From NCBI GenBank assembly GCA_014871385.1, contig CM026422.1, forward strand, positions 15,758,127-15,822,126: a DNA stretch of 64,000 nucleotides. The letters are read 5' to 3'. Positions 48,052 to 61,445 of this stretch are shown here, piece after piece. A program made the position numbers and the translations under genes. The notes beneath the pieces were generated by a model, which was not told where the DNA came from, made no database searches, and saw nothing but the letters and a program-made list of their open reading frames with translations. This stretch comes from Ceratodon purpureus. Lineage: Eukaryota; Streptophyta; Bryopsida; Pseudoditrichales; Ditrichaceae. Numbering within the stretch: position 1 is the stretch's first letter; every line of letters starts with the position of its first letter.

Positions 48052-50110
48052 GCTCCCGCGCTTCTGACAAGAACGAGACAGAGGAAGTCCTCTACACATA
48101 GAAGCAAGACAAGCCCCAACGACAGTACCCCTTCCATAACCAACGAGGAGGGAGATTCGGCAGGTCAGGACGAGGCCAAGGACGAGCCCCCTCAAATCCG
48201 CAGGCCTGCAAAACGCTCCGGCTCAACCACACACACCGAATTAGATTGTGAAGTAACGAAGGTGGAGCGCCAAATCCAAGACCTCCAAGTACAACTTTCG
48301 AGACTTAAAACATCTCATTCAACTTCCTATGCATTTATTGACATCGAACCTGATGAAGATTCGGACAACGAAGAGACGCAGGCAGCTCTCAATGCTTGCA
48401 TGTCGGCATTCGAGGTAGACGAGGAGCCTTGGTTTCTAGATTTAGAGGCAAGCTCCCACGTAACCGGTAACCCTGATGTACTTGCCGATACGTCTCACTC
48501 CTCTATCTCTAGCATTCGGACAGCTGGCGGTCAAGTCCTCCTTGTGAAACACAAAGGACGTGTGAGCTTTTCGGATAATGAAGTAAAGAACATTCAAGAT
48601 GTTTTATATGTCCCAGGAGTTCAGACAAACCTGCTTTCTGTAGGTAGATTTGCCGATCTTGGCTACACCATACTGTTTGATTCAAACACCTACCTGATTT
48701 ACGACATTCTACATCTAGAGAAAGTCTTCCTCCAGGCTCACACAAATCGCCGAACCAAGTTGTACAGGTTAATCGCAAAACCTATGTCGGTCGCTTCAGC
48801 AGTTCTAGCCGCTGTTCACCTGCCTAAAGTTTCCACAGAAACTGTCAACTTATGGCATAAGCAATTGGCACATGTAAACCAGCAAAGTCTGTATCATCTA
48901 ACAAATCGAGGGCTGATAAACGGAATTCCCAAGCTGCCTTACCTAAAACGCCCATGCACAAGCTGCATCCTAGGAAAATCCCATCGTCAGTCATTTCCCA
49001 AGACTCGCACGACTTTCTCCACGGCTCCACTTCAACTGATTCACAGTGATCTCTGTGGACCATTATCTACACCAATTGTAAGTACATACTCACATTTATT
49101 GACGACTACTCTAGAAAGACGTGGATTTATTTTTTGGTTAGAAAGTCACAGACATTAGACCATTTCATCAAATTCAAAAAATTAGTTGAGACACCTACCA
49201 CAAGAATCCAAACCCTTTGAACCGACAGAGGAGGCGAATATTTATCATTAGACTTCGAAGACTTCTGCCAACGCCACGGTATCCACCATCAATTGACCTC
49301 CAATAACTCTCCTCAACAAAATGGCGTGGCTGAACGACAGAACCGATATCTTCTCGTGGGCATTCGTAGTGTAGCTTCCGATACCCGTATACCAAGGTTC
49401 CTCTGGAACAAGATAGCTTCCACGTTAACTACATCCAGAACCGTCTCCCCTACCGAGCCCTCAACCTGCAAACCCTGGAAGAAAAGTTTACAGGTCAGAA
49501 ACCAAACTTATTCCACTTCAGTGTCATTAGTTGCATAGCATTTTGCCATGTACCTAAAGAGAAAAGAACTAAAATTGACCCAAAGGCAATTCCTACTATA
49601 CTTTTGGGTTACGATGAGTTCTTGAAGGCTTACCGGTGCTACAATCCTGTAACTCGAAAAATTTTGATTAGCCGGGATGTAACATTTGAAGAAACCCTCT
49701 TCAACCTAGAATCTGAACCTGCACAAGCAAATCCCAGCTTCTTAGATCTTTTAGAACCTAGTCCCGAAAACAAGCCCACACCGAACCCGTCCCTTCCAAC
49801 TCTATCTCTCCCTCCAGTCTCGGATCCCTTACCTAATATCACTAATTTGCCACGATCTCCTTCTTGCTCCCCTTACAGCTCCATTGCTACGGTCTCTGTC
49901 ATTTCCAGCAAAACCACGTTAAAAACCAAAACCTTTCAGTACCGAACCCTTACCTCGCCGCAGCTCTCGCTCTCGTGCACCTAGCATAAAGCTTGGTGGT
50001 TACTATGTGTACATGACACAGGACTCTCCCGACTGCAGCGCTGTTTCCAACAAGCTGGACAAGGACCCTACACCAATCATTCCCGACAGCGATGATTCAG
50101 TTTCAACGTT
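48052..50110 (+). pseudogene. Copia protease, GAG-pre-integrase and integrase region
   Basis: The aspartic protease is seen as WFLDLEASSH (usually D-S-G/A-S-x-H; here L-D-L-E-A-S-S-H, so altered at the active site). Then ILYVPGVQTNLLSVGR (spelled DVLYVPGVQTNLLSVG), the GAG-pre-integrase LWHKQLAHVN ... CTSCILGKSHRQ, and the integrase core (HSDLCGP, then DRGGEYLSLDFEDFC, then NNSPQQNGVAERQNR). Frameshift near 49090-49160 and a stop near 49218. The C-terminal GYDEFLKAYRCYNP motif is at 49604. Inactive. Confidence 0.88.
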
Positions 50111-52190
50111 CAAAGGAGCTCTATAGACACTACAAGGAAAACAGCCCTGTGACCAAGAGAAGATAAAATGATCTCTCTTGGGACCAAGACCGGGAAGTTT
50201 ATTCCGGTACCAGGGCGTGTAATTAAGACATATTAATTTCAAGATTTCTCTCTTAGTTGATTCTACGTTCGCGACTCTGGTCGGTTGTGTCTCCGTGGAC
50301 AGTCCGACCTGTCCAAAACCCTACCCGTTCATACTGCGTGTGACACTTAGGGCAAATTGCCGGCTGGGAATCATCGGGGGAGAGGAGGGTTTGTGGATGT
50401 GAGGGATATGTTTGCGTGAGTGGTTGTGATAATTAGGGAGGGGTTTGGATGGGTTGAGGTGGTGCGCTACAGTGCGATGGAGCCCACAGGGACGGCTCTG
50501 GCGCACCTCATGCGGCAGCGCATGTGCCCTGTGGTTATGCTCATGACCACGCCTCGAGCGTAGCAGTCGTCGCACAGCGCTGGGCTCTGGAGGGCGAGAT
50601 CGTGTGCAAATGCCTCTCCCGGCCCGATAATCAGGTCAGTGTGCTCTTGCACAACTGTTTTCGGTTCTGGGTGTGATGGGTTTGATTGATTGATGCATGT
50701 GAGCATTTGACGATGTGGTTCAGTGGGTGGTTGTTTGTTGATCTTAGGATGGGGGAGTCTAATCAGTGCCCTGGATTACATTGCTTGGGTTTCTATGTTA
50801 GAATTGTACATGATGGGAAATCTGTTATTATGAATTGCAGATTGGGTTTTTAGGGTTTTGTGGTTCTGAAGGAGGGATGGTTTAGTGATTTAGCGGTTTA
50901 GAGGTGGTTTTGTGGGTGAGAAGACGTGGTCAGTAGGGAAGAGTATTGTTGGAGGATGTTAGGGATGTTCCAATCTAGCGTGTTGTTATGTGCTCAGTGG
51001 ATGTGTTGGTAAGACTTCGAAATGTTTCTTGTGTGCTTCCTTGGTCAGATTGACGGTATCAGTCTTCGGTTGATTTTTCCTGGATTTTTAGAATTCTACT
51101 CAATGAGGGTTTTGGTGTTGTTATGAAGTTGTTGGTGTGGGATTCGTTTGTATTGATGAAGATTGTGGAATCGTGTGAAATAGGGACAGGAGTTGTTGAT
51201 TAATTGAGGTTGTGGTTTTGTTCTTCGCAGTTCCTGTGCGCACAACGAGTGAGCTGCCTTACAGGTTACAGGATTTTGAGCAGGTTACAGGATTTTGAGC
51301 TTCGGATGTTTCTATTGCTCAACCTAGTTTTGAGGTAGGGAAGCACATGTCTCTGTTTTGTGATTATTTGGAAGCACATGCTCTGGAAGGCCAAGTATTA
51401 AAGTCCAGTTTTATTGATTCTAAGGGTTATGAATAGTTGGTTTGCAGTTTAGACTCCTTAACATAACAGGACTCTGGATTTTGATGTATGCTTTCCTAAA
51501 TGCATTTGAGTTCATTATCGTTTGGTCGGATTAACATTCTTGGCAGACCTCCTTCATTCCCTTGTTTTTGTGCTAGTGATCCTTTTGTTAGGGAGATTTA
51601 TACAGTTTGAATGAGAATGATACTCTATAATGTCTCCTTCTCGAATCGTACCTGATTCAATTTCGGAGCATTTGTTTATACCAATTGCACTGTCCAATGC
51701 TGGGAGGACACGCGTCAATAACCTGTGTGCGCGGGAAAATGAATCGATACACCAATCAGCAATTTTTATTTGAATTTATTTATTTTTTGTAAATACAAAA
51801 TATAGTCCAATCCGCACACCCCAAATGTCCTGTGCTATGAATTCTGTTGCTGAAGGAGATCCATTCACATACAGATACGTGGGTGACGATAAATTCACCG
51901 TGCAACATCCTAATTTGGCAACTCTGCAATCAACGTGTCGATCTTTCAGCGTACATGAACATAGTCGACGTATGTAAAAAGCGAATTCATTGTCTCCACC
52001 GTGTCATGGCTGTAATCCTCGTCAGCAGCTCGAATCCGACGTGGCAGTACAGTCCCAGCTCCCGAATTTCACGTTAATAACTAAGAGAAATCTCTGTATT
52101 CCAAGCCGGGGCAAGACGACCGATCCAAGAGAGACCTACAAGAGAAACCTCTTACAAATCTCTCCATCCGACCCTGTTTCCGTTGTAGTG
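50111..52190. other. DNA splitting Copia integrase from reverse transcriptase
   Basis: About 2 kb that does not read as Copia. 50420-50700 is G+C-richer with a short open minus-strand frame (LALQSPALCDDCYARG) that I do not recognise. Insertion ends, TIRs or a target duplication were not found. Confidence 0.45.
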
Positions 52191-52199
52191 AGATCCTCC

Positions 52200-52680
52200 G
52201 TGGTTACAGGCCATGCAAAACGTAATAGACAACATACACCAGAATCACACCTGGAAATTGGAAAAATTACCTCCGGGAATCAAACTCATCAACTGCCGGT
52301 GGATTTATAGAATGAAACCAAGTCCTTCATGAGCTCCACCAATCCGGAAAGCTCGACTAGTTGCCAAGGGGTTTGAGCAGAAACCTGGCCTCGATTACTA
52401 CGAGAATTTTGCACCTGTAATAAAATGGGTTACAATTCAAACTACAGTAGCTCTTGCTGCCTCCAATCGCTGGGACGTCCATCACATAGACGTCCGAATA
52501 GCCTTCCTTCACGGCCTCTTCAAAGAAGATATTTACATGACTCAGCCGCCTGGATTTGCAGTCCTAGGACAAGAAGACAAACATTGCTATCTCCACCGTT
52601 CCTTGTACGGCCTCAAACACTCTCCTCGTGCCTGGTATGACCGCATCAACTCATCTTTGAAACAAGTTAGTCTTCACCGT
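52200..52680 (+). pseudogene. Copia reverse transcriptase, N-terminal part
   Basis: Reads NHTWKLEKLPPGIKLINCRW, ARLVAKGFEQKPGLDYYENF, APVIKW, then FLHGLFKEDIYMTQPPGF and LHRSLYGLKHSPRAWYDRI, the standard Copia RT sequence up to just before the catalytic YVDD. Coding stops at about 52680 by insertion. Confidence 0.9.
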
Positions 52681-55060
52681 TGGTTTGGGAACAGTGTTCA
52701 GAGCAAATAGAAATAAAACTAAGAAAAATAAAAGTATAGACAAAAGGGAGGGGGGAGATCAGAGGAATGAAGGGAGAAGAAAAAGGACCGTGGTTTTAAC
52801 CACAAAACTTGGAGTCTCTATATGTTCTCACATGCTCAGAGGGTAGGTGGCGCCAACTGCTAGTTTCCTGCCTAGTTTTCACTAGCAGTGCCAAGCCACG
52901 TGGCCATTTGCATGCTCATACGGGTCCAAAGGGTTTCGAACTTGGACCAGTGCTATGGCGCTCGAAGCACTTTACCAGTTGGACTTCCGCAGCTTGGCGA
53001 TTATCAGAGCATGGTAAAGGGATTTATATCCTTATCCATTGTTTTATATTTTTATTTTTTATTTTATTTGAGTGGATTTTATTAGAGAAATTAGATCACA
53101 TCTTTGAGAATGCTTCAAGGTAACGCCTACTACAAAGTATTTGTGTTACAAGAAGGAGGTTCATTTAGAGCTTCATTAGTTTTATGTAGTTGTTTTGATT
53201 TTTTTTTATCATAACAAATTGGAGAGTTTTTTCTGAGTCTCAGGATGAAGAGCTTCAACCAAAGCTTTTTCTTTATTTCAACTGCCAGTTCGTACTCTTC
53301 TGCCATTTAGTCCTACACCGTTGCATGAGCGTCCACAAGAAGAAGTTGGGCCTTCTCGGCCACCAAAACAACCTCGTGTGGAGCAGCGGTGGCACGGCAA
53401 TCTTCAACAAGATGCTTGTGCCTTGATGATTCTGTTGCAGGTTGGATGTGTTGAAGCTGGTACTCGAGATGTGACGTTTGGAGGGATCTTTGAAGGCTTA
53501 AATGACAATCAATACTTTTGTTGTCTTAGGCCTGTTAAAGGGAGCCGCGGTCATCAACGTTGGCTTAAAGGTCCAGTTAATCTGTTGACCAAGGCTGCTC
53601 GTGCTGACTTTATTACTCTTATCCTTTAACGCATCCTCAAGTTTTTGCAAATGGAGCGAAATTCCTCTTGGAATTCTTTTCAAGCTCTTTTAGACATATA
53701 CTAAATTTTATTTGGTTAGTTTTTAATGCTTCCAAACTACACCTTGCATATTAGAAGTTTGGTAGATAGAAGGTAAAAATAGTTTACCATTTGGTAGATT
53801 TTTGATGCCTTATGGCTAAGACAAAGGATTGATAAGGCTGAAGTAAATTTGAGGGAGTTAGCCAATAAGTAGTTAAGGCCCATGAGGCGTAGGTATGGAC
53901 TGGTGTTGACTTTAGAAGGAGGCAAAAGGGTCGAGTTCTCCTCTCTCCTCCACCAGAGTTCAATTTTCGGTGTGCAGTTTTTGGAGAGCAAGAGCTCAGT
54001 GTGTACTATGAGTTTTTCTATGAGATTTTGAAAGCTTGTACATCTTCTTGTTGTGGTTTCATGATGATATGACATGCTCTATTTAGGCTCAGTATGTAAT
54101 TTCTATGTGTGTTTGAGTGGGGACAGTGTCTGCTGTTAAGAAATTTAGAAGACCAAGACTTCAAAAGCTTGTAAAAACTTGTTTATGGTGTTTTTGTTTA
54201 TGAAATTAGAGCATGTCAAGCGTTATTGTGTTATTTTTCTATGGAGCTTTATAAGTTTTTATTTAGATTGTTTGAGACAAAGTTATGGCTTTGAAGGTGA
54301 GAGGGTGTTGAGCTGCCAAATAGATTCAAGAGTGGAGGTAGGCACCAACTTTAACTGAGCATTGAAACCGTTTGATATAGATTCTAAAGATGAATTCTGG
54401 AGAAAATATAGATGATGTTATCAGCTTTCTAGAAAGCTATCACTCGACTTCAGAAAAGCTTGTATAAAATCAGAGTGTTCTGTGAAATAAAAGGAGGTGC
54501 AGCTGATGCTGAATTTGGGAGTACGACCTTTGACGAGCTACGGCTTTTTGACAGTACTTTGTTGAGCTTTATTCTTTCTTTTCCTTTGTGAAGCACTTTG
54601 ATAGCTTTCCAAAATGCTAAAGCACTCCTGATTTGAAGTGTTTATGCTAATTTGGTGATTATTTGAAGTTTGGCTATTATTCTAGAGGGAGATTCGGGAT
54701 TTTGAAGGTATGTACAAGACTTCTACGGGTTTGTATACGGTAGATCATATTTATACTTTGTACATATATATATATAAGACTATTATACTTGTACGTATAA
54801 ATTATGTATTCATATAGTATATTCTATTATATTTATACATGACAAATATACGTATAAAATATTCTACATGTACGTATGAAAATACTCTACATATATGGAT
54901 AGAAATATTCTACCTATACGTACAAAGGGGTATAGGTTCAAATATGTATACATGATGTGTTCAAGGGTTAATACTTCTTATATTATCCTTGTCTTTCATG
55001 TCTTGAGCCAAAACTAATTGCATCCAGAAATCCAGTATTTTCCCAGGGCGAAGACTTCTC
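52681..55060. other. DNA inserted within Copia reverse transcriptase
   Basis: About 2.4 kb. It contains a tRNA-like SINE candidate (52820-53020). An open stretch at 53321-53629 (QQDACALMILLQVGCVEAG; FGGIFEGLNDNQYF) resembles no family I know. A T/A-rich tail with tacgtata words lies at 54740-54920. Boundaries and target duplication are not resolved. Confidence 0.5.
52820..53020 (-). repeat. tRNA-derived SINE-like sequence
   Basis: On the minus strand a D-arm/A-box-like stretch (CCAACTGGTAAAGTGC) is followed after about 30 bases by a B-box-like stretch (AAGTTCGAAACCC). A possible anticodon stem GTGCT/AGCAC lies between. Arms are too imperfect for a working tRNA. A tRNA-derived SINE is the simplest reading. 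Confidence 0.45.
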
Positions 55061-55069
55061 TATCCGACA

Positions 55070-55965
55070 CCGTAGTTCATACATGACCTTAACTTATACT
55101 ATCTCCACAAAGCCAACCATATCTTCGTGGTAATGCTCTACGTCGATGACGTCTTCATAACAGGCAACAGCTCAAACGTCATATTCTAGATCAAACAATA
55201 CCTAAAAGATGAAGTCGACATGACTGATTTAGGAAAGGTTCAGAAATACCTTGGTGTGATTTTGGAGTACCTTCCACACGATATTCTTCTCCATCAGCAC
55301 CAATACACTCTCTCTATCATCCGAGAGTTTCTTCCCAGCAATATTCAATCTGCTAAAGTTCCTCTTCCTGTTGGACATCTTCTCACATCTGAAACAGGGA
55401 CCTCTCTTGAGGACTCCACTCATTATTCACAATTACTTGGTAAACTAATTTTCCTGACAATCACATGGCCAGATATTGCCTACGCAGTCAATCGAGTAGC
55501 GTCCTTCATGTCGAAGCCACAGCAACATCACTTAGACTCAGCCTTCCATATCGTCCGCTACCTCAAAGCTACATCTGATCACGGTCTACTCTACCAGTTC
55601 GACAAGCCTCTCTCTTTTACAGCGTACACCAACGAGGACTGGGGAACCTGCCCTAAGATACGAAGATCAATAGGAGCGTACATGTTTCGCATCAGGGACA
55701 CACCCGTCAGCTAGCAAAGTAAGCGCGAGCTTACCATCTCTCGATCTTTCACGGAGTTGGAGTACAAAGCGCTCAATGATGGCATGTAGGAAGTTGTTTG
55801 GCTATCATGTCTCCTTCAAGAGCTTCAGGTACTTCCTAATCTCACCATCTCAGTTCATCACAAGAATCCCGCTATTAATGATGACCTCAAATCAGCCATT
55901 AGTATCCATTGAGACAATCAATCTGCAATAAAATTAGCCAAAAACCCTGTTTTCATTAGAAAAGT
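55070..55965 (+). pseudogene. Copia reverse transcriptase C-terminal part and RNase H
   Basis: Resumes with LNLYYLHKANHIFVVMLYVDD (catalytic YVDD present, about 55090-55152), then MTDLGKVQKYLGVILEY, PDIAYAVNRVASFMSKP and the RNase H (FTAYTNEDWGTCP; the catalytic D of A.AD.DW is changed to N). It ends in DNQSAIKLAKNPVF at about 55912-55955. Contains frameshifts and stops. Confidence 0.9.
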
Positions 55966-56878
55966 TTTCGAGTCTCCAAGGGGCCCTGTGGAAGATCAGG
56001 GGGGCAGCAAGTTTGTGGCGGGGAAAGGACTTACAATGTACAAAAACCTTGCTGGCACGGTGGGTGCCACCTTTGCTTGGGACATTGTCGTTGCTCCCAG
56101 GTACTAGAACCACAGCCAATCAGGTTCGACATCCATTTCTGCGAGTACCAAGTGCTGTGTGCGGTAGCGATGGTACCGTGATTAAACAACTATTCTCCAC
56201 TTGATGTGGTGAACATTATTTTAGAACTTGTTGTCCTGAGAGATGGAATAGATTAAGCGGAATAGATTGGCGGGAACATATAGTTGGGTTACACGTCGGT
56301 GCTTCACCACTGATCCAGCCTTGTTAGTTTATCGACAAAAATGCAGTGTTCATTGTTGCAGCCGCAAGAGTATAGATAAGTAGCAAAACTACGTGCTGAC
56401 AACCTTGAATAAAAATTTCCGCAAAGTTTATAACAATGTGTGCAATGACATGCTTATATCAAATGCATCGCATGCTTGGGCTGCGGTTACAAACATCTTG
56501 CTACAATTTTTGAATGTTATTCTAAGTTCACAAAATCTACTACGAAACCAACAAGCTTAACAAACTTAACAAGCTCACCAACAAACCTCCAAGCAATGTA
56601 TACAATATAGCAGACCACCTGATACAACATTCTGTATGGTTCAGAACTTCCGCAAGAGCTCTTCAAATTAAGAAACGATACTCTATTTACAAGAGGAAAA
56701 CATTGAGTTAGTCTGCAACTTCAAGGCCCAGGAAAGTCTTTGTCCATCAATATCACCAAAATGAAAGCATTATGTAAGTCTGAAATTTGAAGAGTTTAAG
56801 GTTATGGTCTGTGAACAACGTGTATGTAGCTAAAAACGTTGAAGTCCTCAGAATTTCCCATTTTCGCAGTAACATGTA
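55966..56878. other. Spacer, no gene recognised
   Basis: No LTR copy, no exon with recognisable product. A short open frame at 56013-56204 has no support. Confidence 0.4.
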
Positions 56879-59000
56879 CTACCCGCTAGTTTGCGTGGCT
56901 GCATAAAGCACAATGGCATTATGCTGTAATGGGCTCGGTGTAGAAAGTCCGAGTGACTGCTGGCGTGCATCAGCAACCTTCGCTTGAGCACGAGTCAACA
57001 AATCAACTGCCGCGTGGTGTGCTTCACCCTGCGTTGCGCAGATGGACTCGAGCCTCTGCACCTCCTCCCGAAAAGCGGCGTCTGCTGCTCGCAAAGTATC
57101 AAGGTCAGTGGCCAAGGACTTCACCTCCGCGGCCTTGTTTGCGTAATCTGCAGCTGGAGCGCCCTCACGCAGAAGTTGCTTTGCCTCCTTTGATGCTGCA
57201 AGATAAGCTGCATGAAGTGCATCCGCAGCGTCGTCGTCCTCCTCACGCAACTTCTCCAAGGCGGAGTCGAGCTTCATCCGCGCCTCCTTCAGAAGCGCTT
57301 CTGTCTTAGCAACCTCCTTTGCTGCCGCTAACTCCTCCTCCTTTGCGCCAGCAAGTGCATCTTGAGTCTGCGTGCTTTTGTTGCAAGTAACCGCTGCTTT
57401 GCAAACAGGAAGCACACATTGAGGTAAGTAGGTCTTCATAAATCGATTGTGCGTGGTCAGTACGTAGATTCACCACAGAAGAAAACTCCCCATAAACCAG
57501 AGGCAATGTTTTAGTCTTGAGCTCACAAAATTCCACCCTCATTTTTAGCAAATTGCAAAGACGTCAAATATCAGAAACAATGAAATGCTCTTCTGAAATG
57601 ATATGGAGGCGGAAGTCATAAATGATTAAGCAAACGCTCGTGGTTATCTTTTTTTTTTTTTTTAAAAAACATTGCAAGGATTGGTTGAGTATCATTCAGT
57701 AGATGAGTACTGAAGACTCTGAGGGTGGTGGACTCTACAATTTTTGATTCTTTCTACAAATTGAACTTTTCTAATTATGTGCAAAAAATAGAACTAGTTT
57801 CCAATCCGCCAACACGAACTTCTGAAAGTTCCGTATTACTTTTGAGAAATTTCAAAAATAAATCCCAATCCGGGTATCAAGTGGTCTCACGGTTCATACC
57901 CCCCAGCACCTTGCACGAATCAACAAAACAGTCCGCAAATTTATTCAATGCTACGATGTTAATTCTGATCTTATCCCTAATCAACTGACTTGTTGAGAAG
58001 TTGTTACCGCATATTTATCTTGATTATGTAGGAATCAATCCCAAATGTGTTCAGACTGGACGAGGCAATGAAAGGATGAAACAAAAAACATCGAATACAA
58101 CACTTTCACGAAACCTTAAAAGTAAAGAGCATCGTCGTTACAGAGTGGAAAATGAAAGACAAAAAACGAGAAACATGTAAGCACACAACATAAAGGCTCA
58201 AAACAGATCCTCTCAAATTAGAAATGAAAGTGGAATATTACAAAGTGGAATAAAGCAAAGGCAGATGAAGAACCTGAAGTGGATGCCCCAGGGTCAAGGT
58301 TCACCGGTGCTGCGCTCCCGCACGACAATTGTGCAATAATTTTGCACAATCCTTCGACTTGGCAGCGCGTCGCTACCGGCCCAAGCTTCAGAGGATTGCG
58401 GCGCTGATTCTTCAGTCGAAGCGCCATGCGGGACATTGCTTCCGCAAGCCAATTCACAGGTAAACCATAACCAAAAGTAGCGTAGCAAGCCCTCAAGAAT
58501 CGGAGGGAATAATACGAATTGTCGGGCTTGTTCCCGTAGACTTTGAAGTACTGGATTGCAAATTGCTTTCGCTCAGCAAGATCTGTGCACCTGGAGATCT
58601 CGTACCGGTTTGGTTGACCACCTGGCCTCCACACGGCTACAATCTCCTCTTCGGTGATGAAGGGATAGGCCTTTGGCAAATGTTTAAGCAATGGACCTTC
58701 GGCGCAGAGGCCCACCTGAGACATGAAGAACTCACGGTCGTAATGCGCATCACGCCCGAGCAGCATTGGTGCTGCAGCCAGCATGCGCTGACGAACTTCG
58801 GGGAGGATTCCAGACAAATCAAACGGTTCATCAAACTCCTCCATTGTCACTGCCCGCCCATTCGATTGCTCGATGTTACTGCCCTCTGAAGAGGAGTCAT
58901 CGGAAGCATACTGTGATGGAGCACCGTGACGAGTCGGGGGTGGACTACAGCTTGGCTTCCGCTTGGTGCGCTTCGCCATCTGCTTGGAACGCGACGTCAT
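56879..59000 (-). CDS. Coiled-coil protein, RING family relative lacking the RING (family copy 2)
   Basis: Two exons, 59000-58274 and 57393-56879, in phase 1 (CAG|GTTCTT donor, AAAGCAG acceptor). It starts MTSRSKQMAKRTKRK, a basic nuclear-signal-like stretch, followed by a Ser/acidic linker. The conserved N-terminal module follows: ITEEEIVAVWRPGGQPNRYE, DNSYYSLRFLRACYATFGYG, PVNWLAEAMSRM, LGPVATRCQVEGLCKI. It is closely related to the gene at 62847-64000. Exon 2 is an Ala/Glu/Lys-rich coiled coil. It stops at QHNAIVLYAATQTSG, before the RING-like cluster found in the other two copies, so it is either truncated or a RING-less variant. Role unknown. Confidence 0.6.
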
Positions 59001-59810
59001 CGGAGCGAGAAAACAGAGAAATCCAAGGTAAGAGTGACACTTCTGTGAGCTTAGGTGAGTCTGTGACAACAAGCGGCAACATAAACAGAAAAATCAAGGG
59101 GCATGCCAAGCAATCAAGCAATATGTGAAGCGTGGATGCAAAGTGAACCTGCTCAGACTATGAGGCTGAAGCAAAACCCAGACATGGCGATTAAGCATAA
59201 AGGTGTTGTGGAGAGACGGACATGGCCACCAATGTTCCATCACTCCCAGTACCAAGTGTGGAATTAGTGGGACTCGACGGTTTGTTATCATGGCAAATAT
59301 TTACATGGTGTGAAATTAGTGGGACTTGACGGTGTGGTGTCATGGCAAATATTCACATGATCTTCATTGCATGGGGAGGGGACGTTTGAGTCTACATGAA
59401 GTCACACTACTGTAGGGAAATAGTGAGGTGTACCATTACATGAGAAATGAAGTTAGTAACTGCCGTAGGATGAGGATGCTTCAACAAAGATGTGGTCCAT
59501 GGGCTCTGAGATTATTCGTGGGAACTTGGAAGTCTGAATCAGTCACAGGTAGAGCTGGATGGATGGGTCGATAGCAAGTGGAAAATGGGTAGCCTCGGTA
59601 GCTTGGAAAATGGATGGGGGGTGGACGCCTATTGCCATGTTGGAGCCTTTAAATTTAAGTCAATTGGTGATAAATAAGGACATATGAAAAAAACCGAAAG
59701 TAGCCATAAAATATAAAACAAAAGGCATAAAAGTAAATAATAAATGAAAGAACAAAAATTGAATCCCAGGAAGGGTAAATACATAATTCCAGAACAAAAA
59801 ATGAAGAGAT
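59001..59810. other. Upstream region of family copy 2, no gene
   Basis: Includes a short direct repeat (gtggactcgacggttt and gtgggacttgacggtgt, with the shared word atcatggcaaatatt/gtcatggcaaatatt, about 59265-59355). No exon recognised. Confidence 0.4.
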
Positions 59811-61445
59811 CATTAAGGAAGAATTAGTTATTATTCACGTTTCACTCAAACTTCATTTCTCATCTCATTTTTAATCCACTCATAAAAGATAAGTTCACTT
59901 CAATGTTTCCTTCAATTTCCTATAATTGTGAATATTGTTTTCAACTCTTGCCATGCTGCACTACTGTAATTTTTAATATGGTTCTAATTGGGGTTAGTTC
60001 TGTGCACAATGATTAAGGAAGAATTAGTTCTTATTCATGTTTGACTGAAAATTCATTTGTCATTCATCCATTTTTCATCCGCAAAAGATAAGTTCTCTTC
60101 CATGTTGCTTTCAAATTTCATATTTACGAATACCATTTCACCCTTGCCATGCTTCATTGCCTTTTTCTGTTATTTGGTTCCAATTGGGGAGCTATATCTC
60201 GCACAGTGATTAAGGTGGAATTAGTTCAGATTCATGTTCAACTGAAACTCCAATTTTCATTCATCTATTTTTCATCCACCCTTAAATGAATGTTTCCTTC
60301 AAATTTCAGTAATTACAAAAATTGTTTTGACCCTTGCCATGCTTCAGCGTCTATTTTTTTTATTTGCTTCAAATTGGATTGAGTTCTGTACAAGCCGATT
60401 AAGGAAGGATTAGTTCTGATTCATGTTTCACTGAAACTTCAATTTTTAGTCATCTAGTTTTCATCCATCCACAAATGATGCACGTGCACTTCAAGGTTTC
60501 CTTCAAATTTCAGCGATTATGAAAATTGTTTTGACCCTTGCCATGCTTCAGTGTTTTTTTTTTTTTCGCTGAAATTTGCTGAAATTTTTCACAAATGATG
60601 CACATGCACTTCAATGTTTCCTTCAAATTTCAGTTGTTCTAATTGGATTGAGATCTGTGCAAACCGATTGAAGGAAGGATTAGTTCTGATTCATGTTTCA
60701 CATAACTTCATTTTTCAATCTTTCGTTTTACCTCCACCCATAAAAGAAAAGGTCACCGTTATGTTTCTTACAAGTTTCATAATAACGGATACCGTTTTCA
60801 CCCTTGCCATGCTTCAGTGCCTTTTTTTTTTATTTGGTTCTACTTGGGGAGCTATATCTCGCACAGTGATTAAGGTGGAATTAGTTCACATTCATGTTCA
60901 ACTGAAACTCCAATTTTCATTCATCTATTTTTCATCCACCCTTAAAAGATAACATATGAATGTTTCCTTCAAATTTCAGTAATTACGAAAACTGTTTTCA
61001 TCGAGCCTCCATGCTTCAGTGCTTTATTTGTTATTTTTATTTGGTTCTAATTGGGTTCAGTTCTGTTCACACTGATTGGAGGTGTGTTCTTTCTTATTCA
61101 TGTTTCACCGAATCTGGCTTCTTCATTCATTCGTTTATCGTTCACAAAAGTTAGGGTCTCTTTAATGTTTCTTCATCCTTGCCATGCTTCAGCGTCCTAT
61201 GGTTTAGATGCTTCAAATTGGATTGAGTTCTGTGCAAGCCGATTAAGGAAGAATTAGTTCTCATTCATGTTTCATTGAAACTTCAATTTTCAGTCATCTA
61301 GTTTTCATCCATCCACAAATGATGCACGTGCACTTCAATGTTTCCTTCAAATTTCAGCGATTACGAAAACTATTTTGACCCTTGAAGTGCTTCAGTGTTT
61401 TTTTTTTTTTTTTTAGTTGTTCTAATTGGATTGAGTTCTACGCCT
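59811..61445. repeat. ~195-bp tandem array, eight units
   Basis: The word gattaaggaagaattagttc or a close variant occurs near 59813, 60010, 60208, 60399, 60666, 60869, 61072 and 61242 (spacings mostly 168-205; one of 267 reflects an internal duplication). Each unit also holds caatgtttccttcaaatttc, cccttgccatgcttcagtg, a T run and attcatgtttcactgaaac. No long open frame is conserved between units. Confidence 0.92.

Larger units (their letters stand above)
44605..55965 (+). mobile_element. Decayed Ty1/Copia retrotransposon, interrupted by later insertions
   Basis: Order of domains is LTR, primer site, gag, protease, integrase, reverse transcriptase, RNase H (Copia order), all on the plus strand. 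The reading frames contain stops and frameshifts, so it is inactive. It is broken at 45490-48039 by a TIR element, at about 50.1-52.2 kb by unassigned DNA and at about 52.68-55.06 kb by other DNA. No 3' LTR was found; the right end fades after the DNQSAIKLAKNPVF stretch of RNase H at about 55960. Confidence 0.9.

Noticed and set aside
44605..55965. Active Copia element
   Set aside because: Stops, frameshifts, an altered RNase H residue, three interruptions and no 3' LTR in the window.
60614..61257. Frames within the 195-bp array
   Set aside because: Frame shifts between units and no conserved protein repeat.
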